Origin: Anaerolineae bacterium
GTDB lineage: Bacteria > Chloroflexota > Anaerolineae > Anaerolineales > Villigracilaceae
DNA: 64,000 nt
Assembly: GCA_017303655.1 (NCBI GenBank)
Contig: JAFLCE010000005.1
Location: forward strand, 1-64,000
Direction of reading: 5' to 3'
The translations under genes and the position numbers were made by a program. Shown one piece after another: positions 14,097-21,624 of the stretch. Numbering within the stretch: position 1 is the first letter of the stretch; each line of letters opens with the position of its first letter. The notes under the pieces were generated by a model. The model was not told the origin of the DNA and searched no databases. It saw only the letters and a list, made by a program, of their open reading frames with translations.

Positions 14097-15344
14097 CTAG
14101 GATGCCTCCGATTCATTTTCTTTTTCAACTTGATGTACGTGAACGGCATGGGCGGGTTGCTTTCCTTTTTCGCGCATGAACAGTCCGCGCAGGATGGGCG
14201 GCGTGATGAGTGTTGTTACTACTATCATAACAACAATTGCGGAAAATTCATCATCCACTACCAGACCTTCTCGCATGCCGACGCTGGCAACGATCAAGCC
14301 GACTTCGCCGCGCGAGATCATGCCTGCACCGAGTTGGGTGGCTTCCGTGGTGGTGAGACCGCCCATTTTGGCGCCCCAACCCGAGCCGATCCACTTGCCT
14401 GCTATAGCAACAATGATGACGGTGATGGTGAGCCATAAGGCTTCGGCTTTAAAGTCACGTAAATTGATCGACAGCCCAATATTCACAAAAAAGACGGGCA
14501 CGAAGAGTCCATATGCTAGGGCATGGACTCCAGCTTCAATACGTTCTTTTTCCGGAGTACGCGCCAGCATGAGTCCTGCCAAAAACGCGCCTGTGATGGC
14601 TGCCATGCCACCGAAAGCTTCGGATGCGATTCCATACGCCAGCATAATGACAAGAGACATGGTCAACAAGCCCTGGCTGATGGGCAAATGTGAAACACGG
14701 CGGATGATCCATGGTAATGCCCACAAGCCAAACAGGACCGAAGCCACTAAAAACAGGATCATACGCAAAAGGATTATCAATACATCCCCAGTGCTGCCTG
14801 CTCCGCCTTGCAGGGCGAGGAAAACGGAAAGCAAAAGGATGATGAGGATGTCATCGAACACGGCAGCGCCGAGCAGGCTCAAACCCACGCGGCTGCGCAA
14901 GACTTTTAGTTCGATCAAGGTCTGAGCGGAGATACTGACACTGGTGGCACCCAACGTCAACCCAAGAAAGATCGAGGCAGGTTGGTTGAATCCAAAGAGC
15001 AAGCCGGTGCCCCATCCTAAAAGGACCGGAGCCACCACACCCATCAAACCTGCAAATGCCGCCACACGCATGTTCTGACGCATCTCGCCCAGATGCAGTT
15101 CCAGCCCGGCGAGGAACATCAATAACAACACACCCAGTTCACCGAGTTTGGTAACAGTTTCTGTAAGTTCGTGTTCGATGAATGGCAGGTCAAATAGATT
15201 GATGATGGTTGGACCCAACAGAATCCCTACCAGCAATTCGCCCAGCACCGATGGTTGACCAAAACGAATGCTGATATATCCCGCCATTTTGGCAGAGAAC
15301 AGGATGATGGAAAGTAGAAATGCGAGTTGAAGAAACAGAGTCAT
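14097..15344 (-). CDS. CPA2-family cation/proton antiporter (KefB/NapA-type)
   Basis: This 415-aa membrane protein has about 12 hydrophobic helices. Landmarks: SVLGELLVGILLGPTIINLF (first inverted repeat), ELGVLLLMFLAGLELHL, LGLTLGATSVSISAQTLIEL, SLLGAAVFDDILIILLLSV (the Asp-Asp pair typical of electrogenic CPA2 exchangers), GAFLAGLMLARTPE, FVPVFFVNIGLSINL and GAGMISRGEVGLIVASVG. There is no C-terminal RCK/TrkA domain; instead a separate PII-like gene follows at once. SD AAGGTG precedes the ATG. It likely exchanges Na+ or K+ for H+; the ion cannot be read from sequence. Confidence 0.88.
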   Translation of the reverse strand: MTLFLQLAFLLSIILFSAKMAGYISIRFGQPSVLGELLVGILLGPTIINLFDLPFIEHELTETVTKLGELGVLLLMFLAGLELHLGEMRQNMRVAAFAGLMGVVAPVLLGWGTGLLFGFNQPASIFLGLTLGATSVSISAQTLIELKVLRSRVGLSLLGAAVFDDILIILLLSVFLALQGGAGSTGDVLIILLRMILFLVASVLFGLWALPWIIRRVSHLPISQGLLTMSLVIMLAYGIASEAFGGMAAITGAFLAGLMLARTPEKERIEAGVHALAYGLFVPVFFVNIGLSINLRDFKAEALWLTITVIIVAIAGKWIGSGWGAKMGGLTTTEATQLGAGMISRGEVGLIVASVGMREGLVVDDEFSAIVVMIVVTTLITPPILRGLFMREKGKQPAHAVHVHQVEKENESEAS

Positions 15345-15405
15345 GATTCACCTTGGTATTTTGTATACCATGAACTTTTTTTATTAAGATTAATTCCCCA
15401 TTTAA

Positions 15406-15443
15406 ATAAAAAGAGACAGTCATTTTTAAGATGACTGTCTCTT
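15406..15443 (-). terminator. Terminator after the USP-GT81 gene
   Basis: A 13-bp stem (AAGAGACAGTCAT, 15411-15423, with complement 15431-15443) and 7-nt loop are followed on the minus strand by TTTATTTAAAT. It lies 12 bp after the stop at 15456. Confidence 0.85.
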
Positions 15444-15455
15444 GCTTTGATTTCT

Positions 15456-17255
15456 TTATCGCTTCCTATTTAAATATTCCTTTACCTCGATCATGGGCGG
15501 ACGTTCATACTCAGCAATCTGCTCTACATCCAGGAAGTAACCTTTGTTATCGTGACGGATCAATTTCATCGAACGGTTCACATCTTCCAGCACGGCGCGA
15601 CCGAAACGTTTTTCCAATTTACGGAACACGGTTTGAATGATTGCGAAGGACATCTTGCCTAGGGCTTCCAACCGCTGGTTGTGATGGATGCGCTCAAGCA
15701 AATCCACTTGGGCAATGGAAGGCAAACCAAATTTTTCGTAGATGTCGATCAACAAGCCGGTCTCTACGCCATAGCCGGAATAGAAGGTTGCGCGTTCAAG
15801 CGCAGACCGTCTGCCGCCATATTCGCCTGAAAGTGGTTGGACAACACCGGAGAGCTCAGGAAAAAATAAATTCAACAATGGGCGCGCAGTTAATTCAGTC
15901 ACGCGTCCGCCGCCGCCTGCCTGCATCTTTTGCCCCACCTTCAATGGTCTGCGGTAAAAGCCCTTTACCAATTGCACCTGCGGGTTGATCAACAACGGAC
16001 CGATGATGCCATATACAAAACGTGGATGGATGTTGACGATGTCTGTATCGATCCATACGATGATGTCGCCTTTGGTGACCAGCAGACTTTTCCACAACGC
16101 CTCCCCTTTGCCGCGGCGCGGCTCCATATTGGGCAGTAACTGTTGATGAATAAAAACAGGTATCCCCTCTTTTGCAGCGATCTCACGTGTACGATCCGTG
16201 GAGTCTGAGTCGATCAGCACGATTTCATCCAGAAGCGGCACGCGCTGCATCAATTCTTTTTTCATGGTGCGGATGACCTTGCCCACCGTCTCCGCTTCGT
16301 TCAAGGCGGGCAGCGCCAAACTGATTGTCAGGTTTTGTTGTTTTTTTAATTCCACCAATTCGCGCAACTGACTGAACTCGTCTGCGTGAAAAGTATTTTC
16401 TGCGAACCATTTATCCACGAGGATCGAGATCGCCTCCACACCCGCGCTTTCATCGAACTTGAAGTGCGGCAGTGGTCTTCCACTTTTCACCGCAATGACT
16501 GCACAAGGTGCTTCGCGTAAGAGTCTGTCTGCAACGGGGCCAAGTGATGCCGAACTGGTGATGGGTTGAACGGTCGTGCCGAGGATGATGACATCCGCTT
16601 TTTTGGAATGGTTTAGGATGACCTGCGCCGCATCCTCCGTGACCTCGAACTGTTTCTGCACTTCAGGCATTTGATTTAACACTCGCTCCAAACCCTTGAA
16701 GGGCGCATCGGTTTCTGGTTCCGGGTCATTCGGTCGGCGGATATGTAAGGTGGTAACTCCCTTTGGATACATCCCCAACCCGACCCGCACTGCCAACTCC
16801 GCATGGGGACCGCCTCTTACTGGAACCAGAACTTGTTTCGGTTTACTGGTAATTTTTCCACGGATCAATGCCACATCGCAGGGCGGGCGTGAGAGCAGGT
16901 CGCTGGCAGTGACGTGTAAGGCTTTGAGATGTGAATCAAATTCAAGACAGAGCAGATCCGGGTTTTCATCCTGCAATAAGTTCGAAAGCTCTTTCCACGG
17001 CTCATGCGAAACGATGACCTTTGTCTTGCTGGTGATGCGTTTATCTTTGCCATACATGCGCAAGGTACGACGTAATGCGCGTGCTGCCGCGGCACCCGTG
17101 CTGAGAGATTGACCTTCGGGCACGACGACCACGCCGACCAGGATGATCTCGGCATTGAATTGACGTGCAGCATCGAGGGCGAACAAACCGGGTCCGTCGT
17201 GGATGAAGGGGACAAGGATGTTATGAATGGGGGCGAATTCGGAATGACGTTGCAT
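15456..17255 (-). CDS. Universal-stress-protein/GT81 fusion (glucosyl-3-phosphoglycerate synthase-type)
   Basis: This 599-aa protein has two parts. Residues ~1-265 are two Usp-like alpha/beta domains (HNILVPFIHDGPGLFALDAA; KQVLVPVRGGPHAELAVRVG; VIILGTTVQPITSSASLGPVADRLLREAPCAVIAV). Residues ~310-599 are a GT-A glycosyltransferase of the GT81 type: ISLALPALNEAETVGKVIRT, EIVLIDSDSTDRTREIA, ARRGKGEALWKSL-like, IIVWIDTDIVNIHPRFVYGI (metal-binding D-x-D), then QPLSGEYGGRRSALE. GT81 GpgS enzymes add glucose from UDP-glucose to 3-phosphoglycerate, the first step to the compatible solute glucosylglycerate. The stress-domain fusion is unusual; it may sense ATP or dimerise. It is next to two GT4 genes and a GH13_18 phosphorylase. 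Confidence 0.82.
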   Translation of the reverse strand: MQRHSEFAPIHNILVPFIHDGPGLFALDAARQFNAEIILVGVVVVPEGQSLSTGAAAARALRRTLRMYGKDKRITSKTKVIVSHEPWKELSNLLQDENPDLLCLEFDSHLKALHVTASDLLSRPPCDVALIRGKITSKPKQVLVPVRGGPHAELAVRVGLGMYPKGVTTLHIRRPNDPEPETDAPFKGLERVLNQMPEVQKQFEVTEDAAQVILNHSKKADVIILGTTVQPITSSASLGPVADRLLREAPCAVIAVKSGRPLPHFKFDESAGVEAISILVDKWFAENTFHADEFSQLRELVELKKQQNLTISLALPALNEAETVGKVIRTMKKELMQRVPLLDEIVLIDSDSTDRTREIAAKEGIPVFIHQQLLPNMEPRRGKGEALWKSLLVTKGDIIVWIDTDIVNIHPRFVYGIIGPLLINPQVQLVKGFYRRPLKVGQKMQAGGGGRVTELTARPLLNLFFPELSGVVQPLSGEYGGRRSALERATFYSGYGVETGLLIDIYEKFGLPSIAQVDLLERIHHNQRLEALGKMSFAIIQTVFRKLEKRFGRAVLEDVNRSMKLIRHDNKGYFLDVEQIAEYERPPMIEVKEYLNRKR

Positions 17256-17272
17256 ATTGTCCTTTGTCTAAG

Positions 17273-17305
17273 AGACCCTAAAGGTTTTTAAAACCTTTAG
17301 GGTCT
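17273..17305. repeat. AGACC...GGTCT palindrome, copy 2
   Basis: A 16-bp perfect inverted repeat around a single T (17289) begins AGACCCTAAAGGTTTT. It contains the stop codon of the minus-strand GT4 gene (17297). No U-tract is present. Confidence 0.6.
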
Positions 17306-18517
17306 AACTAGTAGTGGTGCGATGTGCTGACGATAGATGGCTTCCCAACGAAAGGATGCCCGTGCCCGCATGGCGAGCCGGGCGGGCATGGAGGTTTTAA
17401 AATAATCTGCGAGCATGTTCGCAACACGAGCGGGGTCTTCGTCGGGCGAAAAGAATTGAGCATTGTTCAAGCCTAGTTTTCGAAGCGGTGGGATATCGGC
17501 ACAAAACGCAGGCAGATGACTGAAGGCTGCTTCGATGAGTGGAATGCCAAAGCCTTCTTCGCGGCTTGGGAAGAAGAGCGCATCGGCAACGCGGTAAAAA
17601 TCGGCAATGACTTCATCGGGTAGAAAATCGTTGTGCAGTTCTGCCAGAAAATGCACAGAGCCTTCAAGACCCAATTGTTTGCGCAGGTCTGTGAGTAGTT
17701 CAAAGTATTTGATGTTGTTTGCGTTATGCGGTCCAAGTGGACCGGTGACCACTAGCGCAGCATGTGGAAAGTCTTTTTTTAATGCCGCCAGAGTCCATAG
17801 GGCGAGTTCGATGTTCTTGCGTGGTGTGATGCGGACGGGCAATAGCAAGATCGGTGAAGCGTCTAGTAAATGAGTTTTATCGAGTATATCTTGCGTGAGC
17901 GTTTCAAGTTTGTAGAAGCGGTCCATATCGACCCCATTGGGAATAACATGAATGGATGCAGGGTCAAGTTTCATCAAGTCAGACAATTCGTCGCGGCGCA
18001 ATTCTGAGACGACGACATGCGTTGTATTGCCCCAATCCGTTTTTAGTAGATTCCAGGGATAACCTGCATGCATTTCTGGTAAATAGCGCGGAGTCGTCCA
18101 CGCGAGGTCGTGGTGCCATAATATCAGGCGCGGCAATAGATTTTCTTGATGCAGTTTATGAAGGGCGGCGGTCAGCGCTAGATTTTTGTTGAGCGAGCAG
18201 ACGTTGTGCGCAATGAGTACGTCCACGCCGGAGAGTGCCTTTATTAATTCGTCTGCCAATTCATCGCGCAGGGATTCGAAACTTGAAGGAACTTTGCCTT
18301 GGTCCAGTTCTTGTTTTATCAAGTTGATGCGTTCATGGCGCGAATCTGCCAAAGGAATATACGTTAGCGGAATCTTTTCACTCATTGCAGCTCCGCGTGC
18401 CGCGATGAGACGTACGGAATTTCCATCTGCGGACATCAAACGGGCATGATGCGCAATGACACTCTCCACGCCGCCAACGATGGGCGGCACCGAGTAATGC
18501 AGGATGGCAATGTTCAT
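17297..18517 (-). CDS. GT4-family glycosyltransferase
   Basis: This 406-aa protein starts at 18517, where its ATG overlaps the upstream stop by 4 bp (ATGA); a longer reading to 18535 is rejected. GT-B fold: N-terminal MNIAILHYSVPPIVGGVESVI (acceptor domain), LIAHNVCSLNKNLALT, and HVIPNGVDMDRFYKLE in the linker. The C-terminal nucleotide-sugar domain has ILLLPVRITPRKNIELALW and the E-x7-E region LFFPSREEGFGIPLIEAAFSHLP. The donor is unknown. Its coupling to a second GT4, a GH13_18 phosphorylase and a GT81 synthase suggests a role in elaborating or making glucosylglycerate-type solutes. A cell-envelope role is the alternative. Confidence 0.82.
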   Translation of the reverse strand: MNIAILHYSVPPIVGGVESVIAHHARLMSADGNSVRLIAARGAAMSEKIPLTYIPLADSRHERINLIKQELDQGKVPSSFESLRDELADELIKALSGVDVLIAHNVCSLNKNLALTAALHKLHQENLLPRLILWHHDLAWTTPRYLPEMHAGYPWNLLKTDWGNTTHVVVSELRRDELSDLMKLDPASIHVIPNGVDMDRFYKLETLTQDILDKTHLLDASPILLLPVRITPRKNIELALWTLAALKKDFPHAALVVTGPLGPHNANNIKYFELLTDLRKQLGLEGSVHFLAELHNDFLPDEVIADFYRVADALFFPSREEGFGIPLIEAAFSHLPAFCADIPPLRKLGLNNAQFFSPDEDPARVANMLADYFKTSMPARLAMRARASFRWEAIYRQHIAPLLVRP

Positions 18518-19857
18518 CCTTGATACCCTAAACAATCTGCCAACACAGCCTCGAGCCGCCTTTCAAGCAGAGTGAAGGAGAAATAACGTTTGGCAAGTTG
18601 ATAGTTTATATCTGCCCATTCCTCGGCTTGTTCACGGTTTTTCAATAAACGACGTACCGCTTCGAGCGTGCTGGTACTGATATAACCGTCGAACCAGAGC
18701 GTGTGAAAACCTTTCGGCTTGATATCCACTTCGTAGATCGAGTAGTTATTCACCAGAATCAAACGCTTGTAATACACAGCCTCAAGGAAGGCATTGCCAA
18801 ACCCTTCAATACTGGAGGGGTATGTCACCATGTCTGCATGTGGATAGATATCGCCAAGCGTGTAAATTTTTTGCCCATCTTTGGTCGTGCCGCGATAGTC
18901 CTGCACTTGGTCTGATTCAAAACGAACAGTCACATCCAGCAAATGAGCATATTCACGCACGCGCTGTTCGTAGTCATTGCCTTCGTCGCCGGAAGCGTGC
19001 GAGATGATAAGTTTTGCAGGCAGGTCGAGGCGGCGCATTAATTCGATGGCGTGCTCAATGCCTTTGCGTTGAATGACTCGAGTGGGTTGAAGAAAGAAAT
19101 ATTCGCCGTCCCCAATCCCAAAGTCCGCGCGAACCGATTGGGTGTATTCATCGGGCGGAGGCGGTGGAGTGTCGAAGTCCATGACGTTGGGGATGACTCG
19201 TGAGGTCACACCGTAGCGCGAAGCGATCTGTTGCGCCTGAATAGAGTTGATGACGACATGTCGAATAGAAGGTAATGTGGGAGGAAATGCTGCAGCCAGA
19301 TAGTCGTTCACGCAGTTGACTTGAAAACGCTGGCGTTCCCAATGAAAGTCATGATGATGCGCGATGGTGGGATAGCCGGTCTCGGCGATGAACTCGGTGA
19401 TGGCAAGCCCCAGCGGCAGGTTGAGCGGAATGGTCACGGCATTTTCGATGACGAGAATTTCCAATTCAAATCGGCGCGCAAATTCATACAATTGTTTTTT
19501 GAGATATTCCTTCAACTCGGTCACGCGTTGTGTCATCTGCGGCGGGCGGATATATATGGAGAAAAAATCCTTTTGCAACGACGCAATTTCTGGATGTGCC
19601 TCACGCGCTTCTTTGGTGACGGTCCAACTGCCGGAATAAGCTTGTTGATTCAGCTTGTCAATTTCAGGATGACGATAGAACGCCTCAGGTACGACGTGGG
19701 ATTGGTTTGCGCTTCGGTCACAGTCACCAGCGAAGTAAAAACACTGATGCCCCAGCCGTTCGAAGACCGTTGCCCATTTTTGCGTTTCAAGCGAAACACC
19801 GTCTGTGCCTGCAAAACGGGTGGAGATAAAACCAATTCTGTGAGAGGAGGGATTCAT
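18514..19857 (-). CDS. GT4-family glycosyltransferase, possibly mannosylglucosylglycerate-type
   Basis: This 447-aa GT-B enzyme has N-terminal IGFISTRFAGTDGVSLETQKWATVF, HHHDFHWERQRF, VINSIQAQQIASRYGV and RVIPNVMDFD. The C-terminal domain has FFLQPTRVIQRKGIEHAIEL and MVTYPSSIEGFGNAFLEAVYYKRLILV, the E-x7-E donor-binding region. The 'STRFAGTDGVSLE' start and long central acceptor domain remind me of GT4 enzymes that add mannose to glucosylglycerate, but I cannot verify this. A weak SD (GAGG) precedes the ATG. It is preceded on the same strand, 9 bp away, by the GH13_18 phosphorylase and followed by an overlapping GT4. Confidence 0.78.
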   Translation of the reverse strand: MNPSSHRIGFISTRFAGTDGVSLETQKWATVFERLGHQCFYFAGDCDRSANQSHVVPEAFYRHPEIDKLNQQAYSGSWTVTKEAREAHPEIASLQKDFFSIYIRPPQMTQRVTELKEYLKKQLYEFARRFELEILVIENAVTIPLNLPLGLAITEFIAETGYPTIAHHHDFHWERQRFQVNCVNDYLAAAFPPTLPSIRHVVINSIQAQQIASRYGVTSRVIPNVMDFDTPPPPPDEYTQSVRADFGIGDGEYFFLQPTRVIQRKGIEHAIELMRRLDLPAKLIISHASGDEGNDYEQRVREYAHLLDVTVRFESDQVQDYRGTTKDGQKIYTLGDIYPHADMVTYPSSIEGFGNAFLEAVYYKRLILVNNYSIYEVDIKPKGFHTLWFDGYISTSTLEAVRRLLKNREQAEEWADINYQLAKRYFSFTLLERRLEAVLADCLGYQG

Positions 19858-19866
19858 AGATAACCT

Positions 19867-21513
19867 CTAATCCTTTTTTAGCCATAAAATTTCGTAGGGT
19901 TCAAGGATGATATCTGAACCATCCTTCATGGAAAATGAAACAGATTTTTGGCTGACGTTGTGCAAGCACAACACACGTGCGTTTCCATCCGACGAAGTTC
20001 GTTCGATGGCGAACACGGAGGGATGCAGGTCTATTATTTTTTGAGTTCCATGCGGGTCAAATGCCGGCGAACTGCTTCTGGTTTTCAATAGTTCACTATA
20101 TTTTGAGTAGACTTTAGACCGCAAGGAGTTTTCGTCTGCTAGTTGGTTTTGCAATTCATTGAATTGCAGCTTCTCGCGGTTAATGGTGCGATTGCGCCCG
20201 GTTTGATGTACACCCTCTGTCCAGCCGCGTGAACCGAAAAGACTATGAAAGTAAATTCCTGGCACGCCGATGAGAGATAACATGATGGACTGGGCGGCGA
20301 TAAAGCGACTGACTTTTAATTCTAGCGGTTCATTCCCACTCGGGTTTGATAACGCATCAAAATAATTGATATTCATCTCATACGGACTCTGCGTTCCGTC
20401 CGCGTTGTGTTTGTAGGAGATCAAGCCGCCATGCTCGATGACTTTATTCACTAGCGAGTCGATCTCAGCGTTGGATAATATCCCTCGCGCAGGATTCAGC
20501 CCGATCCCGTCGTGTGAGGCGAGGAAGTTGAAGAAAGTCGTTTTGTCTGATGGCAACGTCAACGTCCGCGCCCAATCAGACAAAATGCGTGCATCACCAG
20601 TGTGGAAGGTGTGGAGAATCAGCGGTGGCAGGGCAAAGTTGTAAACGAGTTGGGCTTCGTTCGTGCCATTACCGAAATAAGAGATGTTATCGCTGTGCGG
20701 GACGTTGGTTTCAGTGATGAGATGCACATGCGGCGCGATTTCACTGATAGCAGCACGCAGAAATTGAATGACTGCGTGCGTTTGCGGAAGGTGAATGCAA
20801 GTAGTGCCGATCTCTTTCCAAAGATAGGCGATGGCATCGAGGCGGATGAAGGTCGCGCCACGTTCGATGTAAAGCAAAAGGATGTCGAGGATTTCAAGCA
20901 GGACTTCGGGATTTTTGAAGTTGAGATCGACTTGGTCTGAGCTGAAGGTCGTCCACACTTTTTTCTCGCCCGATGGAGTTTGAAATGATGTCAGCAACGG
21001 CAACGCGCGCGGACGAACAACCTGCGAAAGATCTGGCTCGCCTTCAATCACAATGAAATAATCTTTATAACGCGGATGATCTTGCAGGAATTTTTGAAAC
21101 CAATCACTTTTCACTGAGATGTGATTGATGACGCCATCGAACATCAAACGAAAGTTTTGCATGGATGAGACACTAGCCCATTCACCTAAGGCGGGGTCGA
21201 TTTTGCGATAGTCCACGACCGAGAATCCATCATCGGATGTCCACGGGTAAAAGGGTAGGATGTGAATGCCGTTAATAACACCGGATAAATATTTGTCGCA
21301 AAAGGCTTTGAGCGTTTGCAATGGCATTTCATTCGCGCGTTGAACTTGATCGCCATACGTGATGAGCATTGCGTCGCGTTCGGTCAATGCTCCTTGGCGC
21401 GGTTTGATGCGCGTTCGATGTTGATCTAGTAAATTTTGAGTCTGTTCGAATAGACGCGCAGAGATAGTTCCCCCATATAGAAAAGTGAGTTGGTCTATTA
21501 GCGTTTTGTTCAT
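19867..21513 (-). CDS. GH13_18 sucrose/glucosylglycerate phosphorylase-type enzyme
   Basis: This 548-aa (beta/alpha)8 GH13 protein has the conserved regions in order: DGVINHIS (126-133), FIRLDAIAYLWKE with nucleophile Asp226, HLITETN with acid/base Glu268, and FLASHDGIGL with Asp335. 'GIHILPFYPWTSDDGFSVVDY' and the length fit subfamily 18, which contains sucrose phosphorylase, sucrose 6'-phosphate phosphorylase, glucosylglycerol phosphorylase and glucosylglycerate phosphorylase. The family's reversible phosphorolysis yields glucose-1-phosphate. Given the nearby GT81 synthase, glucosylglycerate is the favoured substrate (inference); sucrose is the alternative. SD AGAGG precedes the ATG. A terminator separates it from the upstream glycosidase gene. 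Confidence 0.85.
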   Translation of the reverse strand: MNKTLIDQLTFLYGGTISARLFEQTQNLLDQHRTRIKPRQGALTERDAMLITYGDQVQRANEMPLQTLKAFCDKYLSGVINGIHILPFYPWTSDDGFSVVDYRKIDPALGEWASVSSMQNFRLMFDGVINHISVKSDWFQKFLQDHPRYKDYFIVIEGEPDLSQVVRPRALPLLTSFQTPSGEKKVWTTFSSDQVDLNFKNPEVLLEILDILLLYIERGATFIRLDAIAYLWKEIGTTCIHLPQTHAVIQFLRAAISEIAPHVHLITETNVPHSDNISYFGNGTNEAQLVYNFALPPLILHTFHTGDARILSDWARTLTLPSDKTTFFNFLASHDGIGLNPARGILSNAEIDSLVNKVIEHGGLISYKHNADGTQSPYEMNINYFDALSNPSGNEPLELKVSRFIAAQSIMLSLIGVPGIYFHSLFGSRGWTEGVHQTGRNRTINREKLQFNELQNQLADENSLRSKVYSKYSELLKTRSSSPAFDPHGTQKIIDLHPSVFAIERTSSDGNARVLCLHNVSQKSVSFSMKDGSDIILEPYEILWLKKD

Positions 21514-21589
21514 CAGCCTCTAAAAATGGTTTAACTTTCAAAATTTTTATACCATGAATTGAGACGTTTAGATTAAATCCCTTTAAACA

Positions 21590-21621
21590 AAAAGACCTCC
21601 GAGGTTTTACCTCGGAGGTCT
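21590..21621 (-). terminator. Terminator after the (alpha/alpha)6 glycosidase gene
   Basis: A 13-bp stem (AGACCTCCGAGGT, 21593-21605, with complement 21609-21621) and 3-nt loop are followed on the minus strand by TTTTTGTTT. Confidence 0.88.
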
Positions 21622-21624
21622 GAA

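Noticed and set aside
14176-14925. 249-codon plus-strand ORF
   Set aside because: It lies wholly opposite the antiporter gene and has composition typical of an antisense shadow. No domain or ribosome-binding site was seen.
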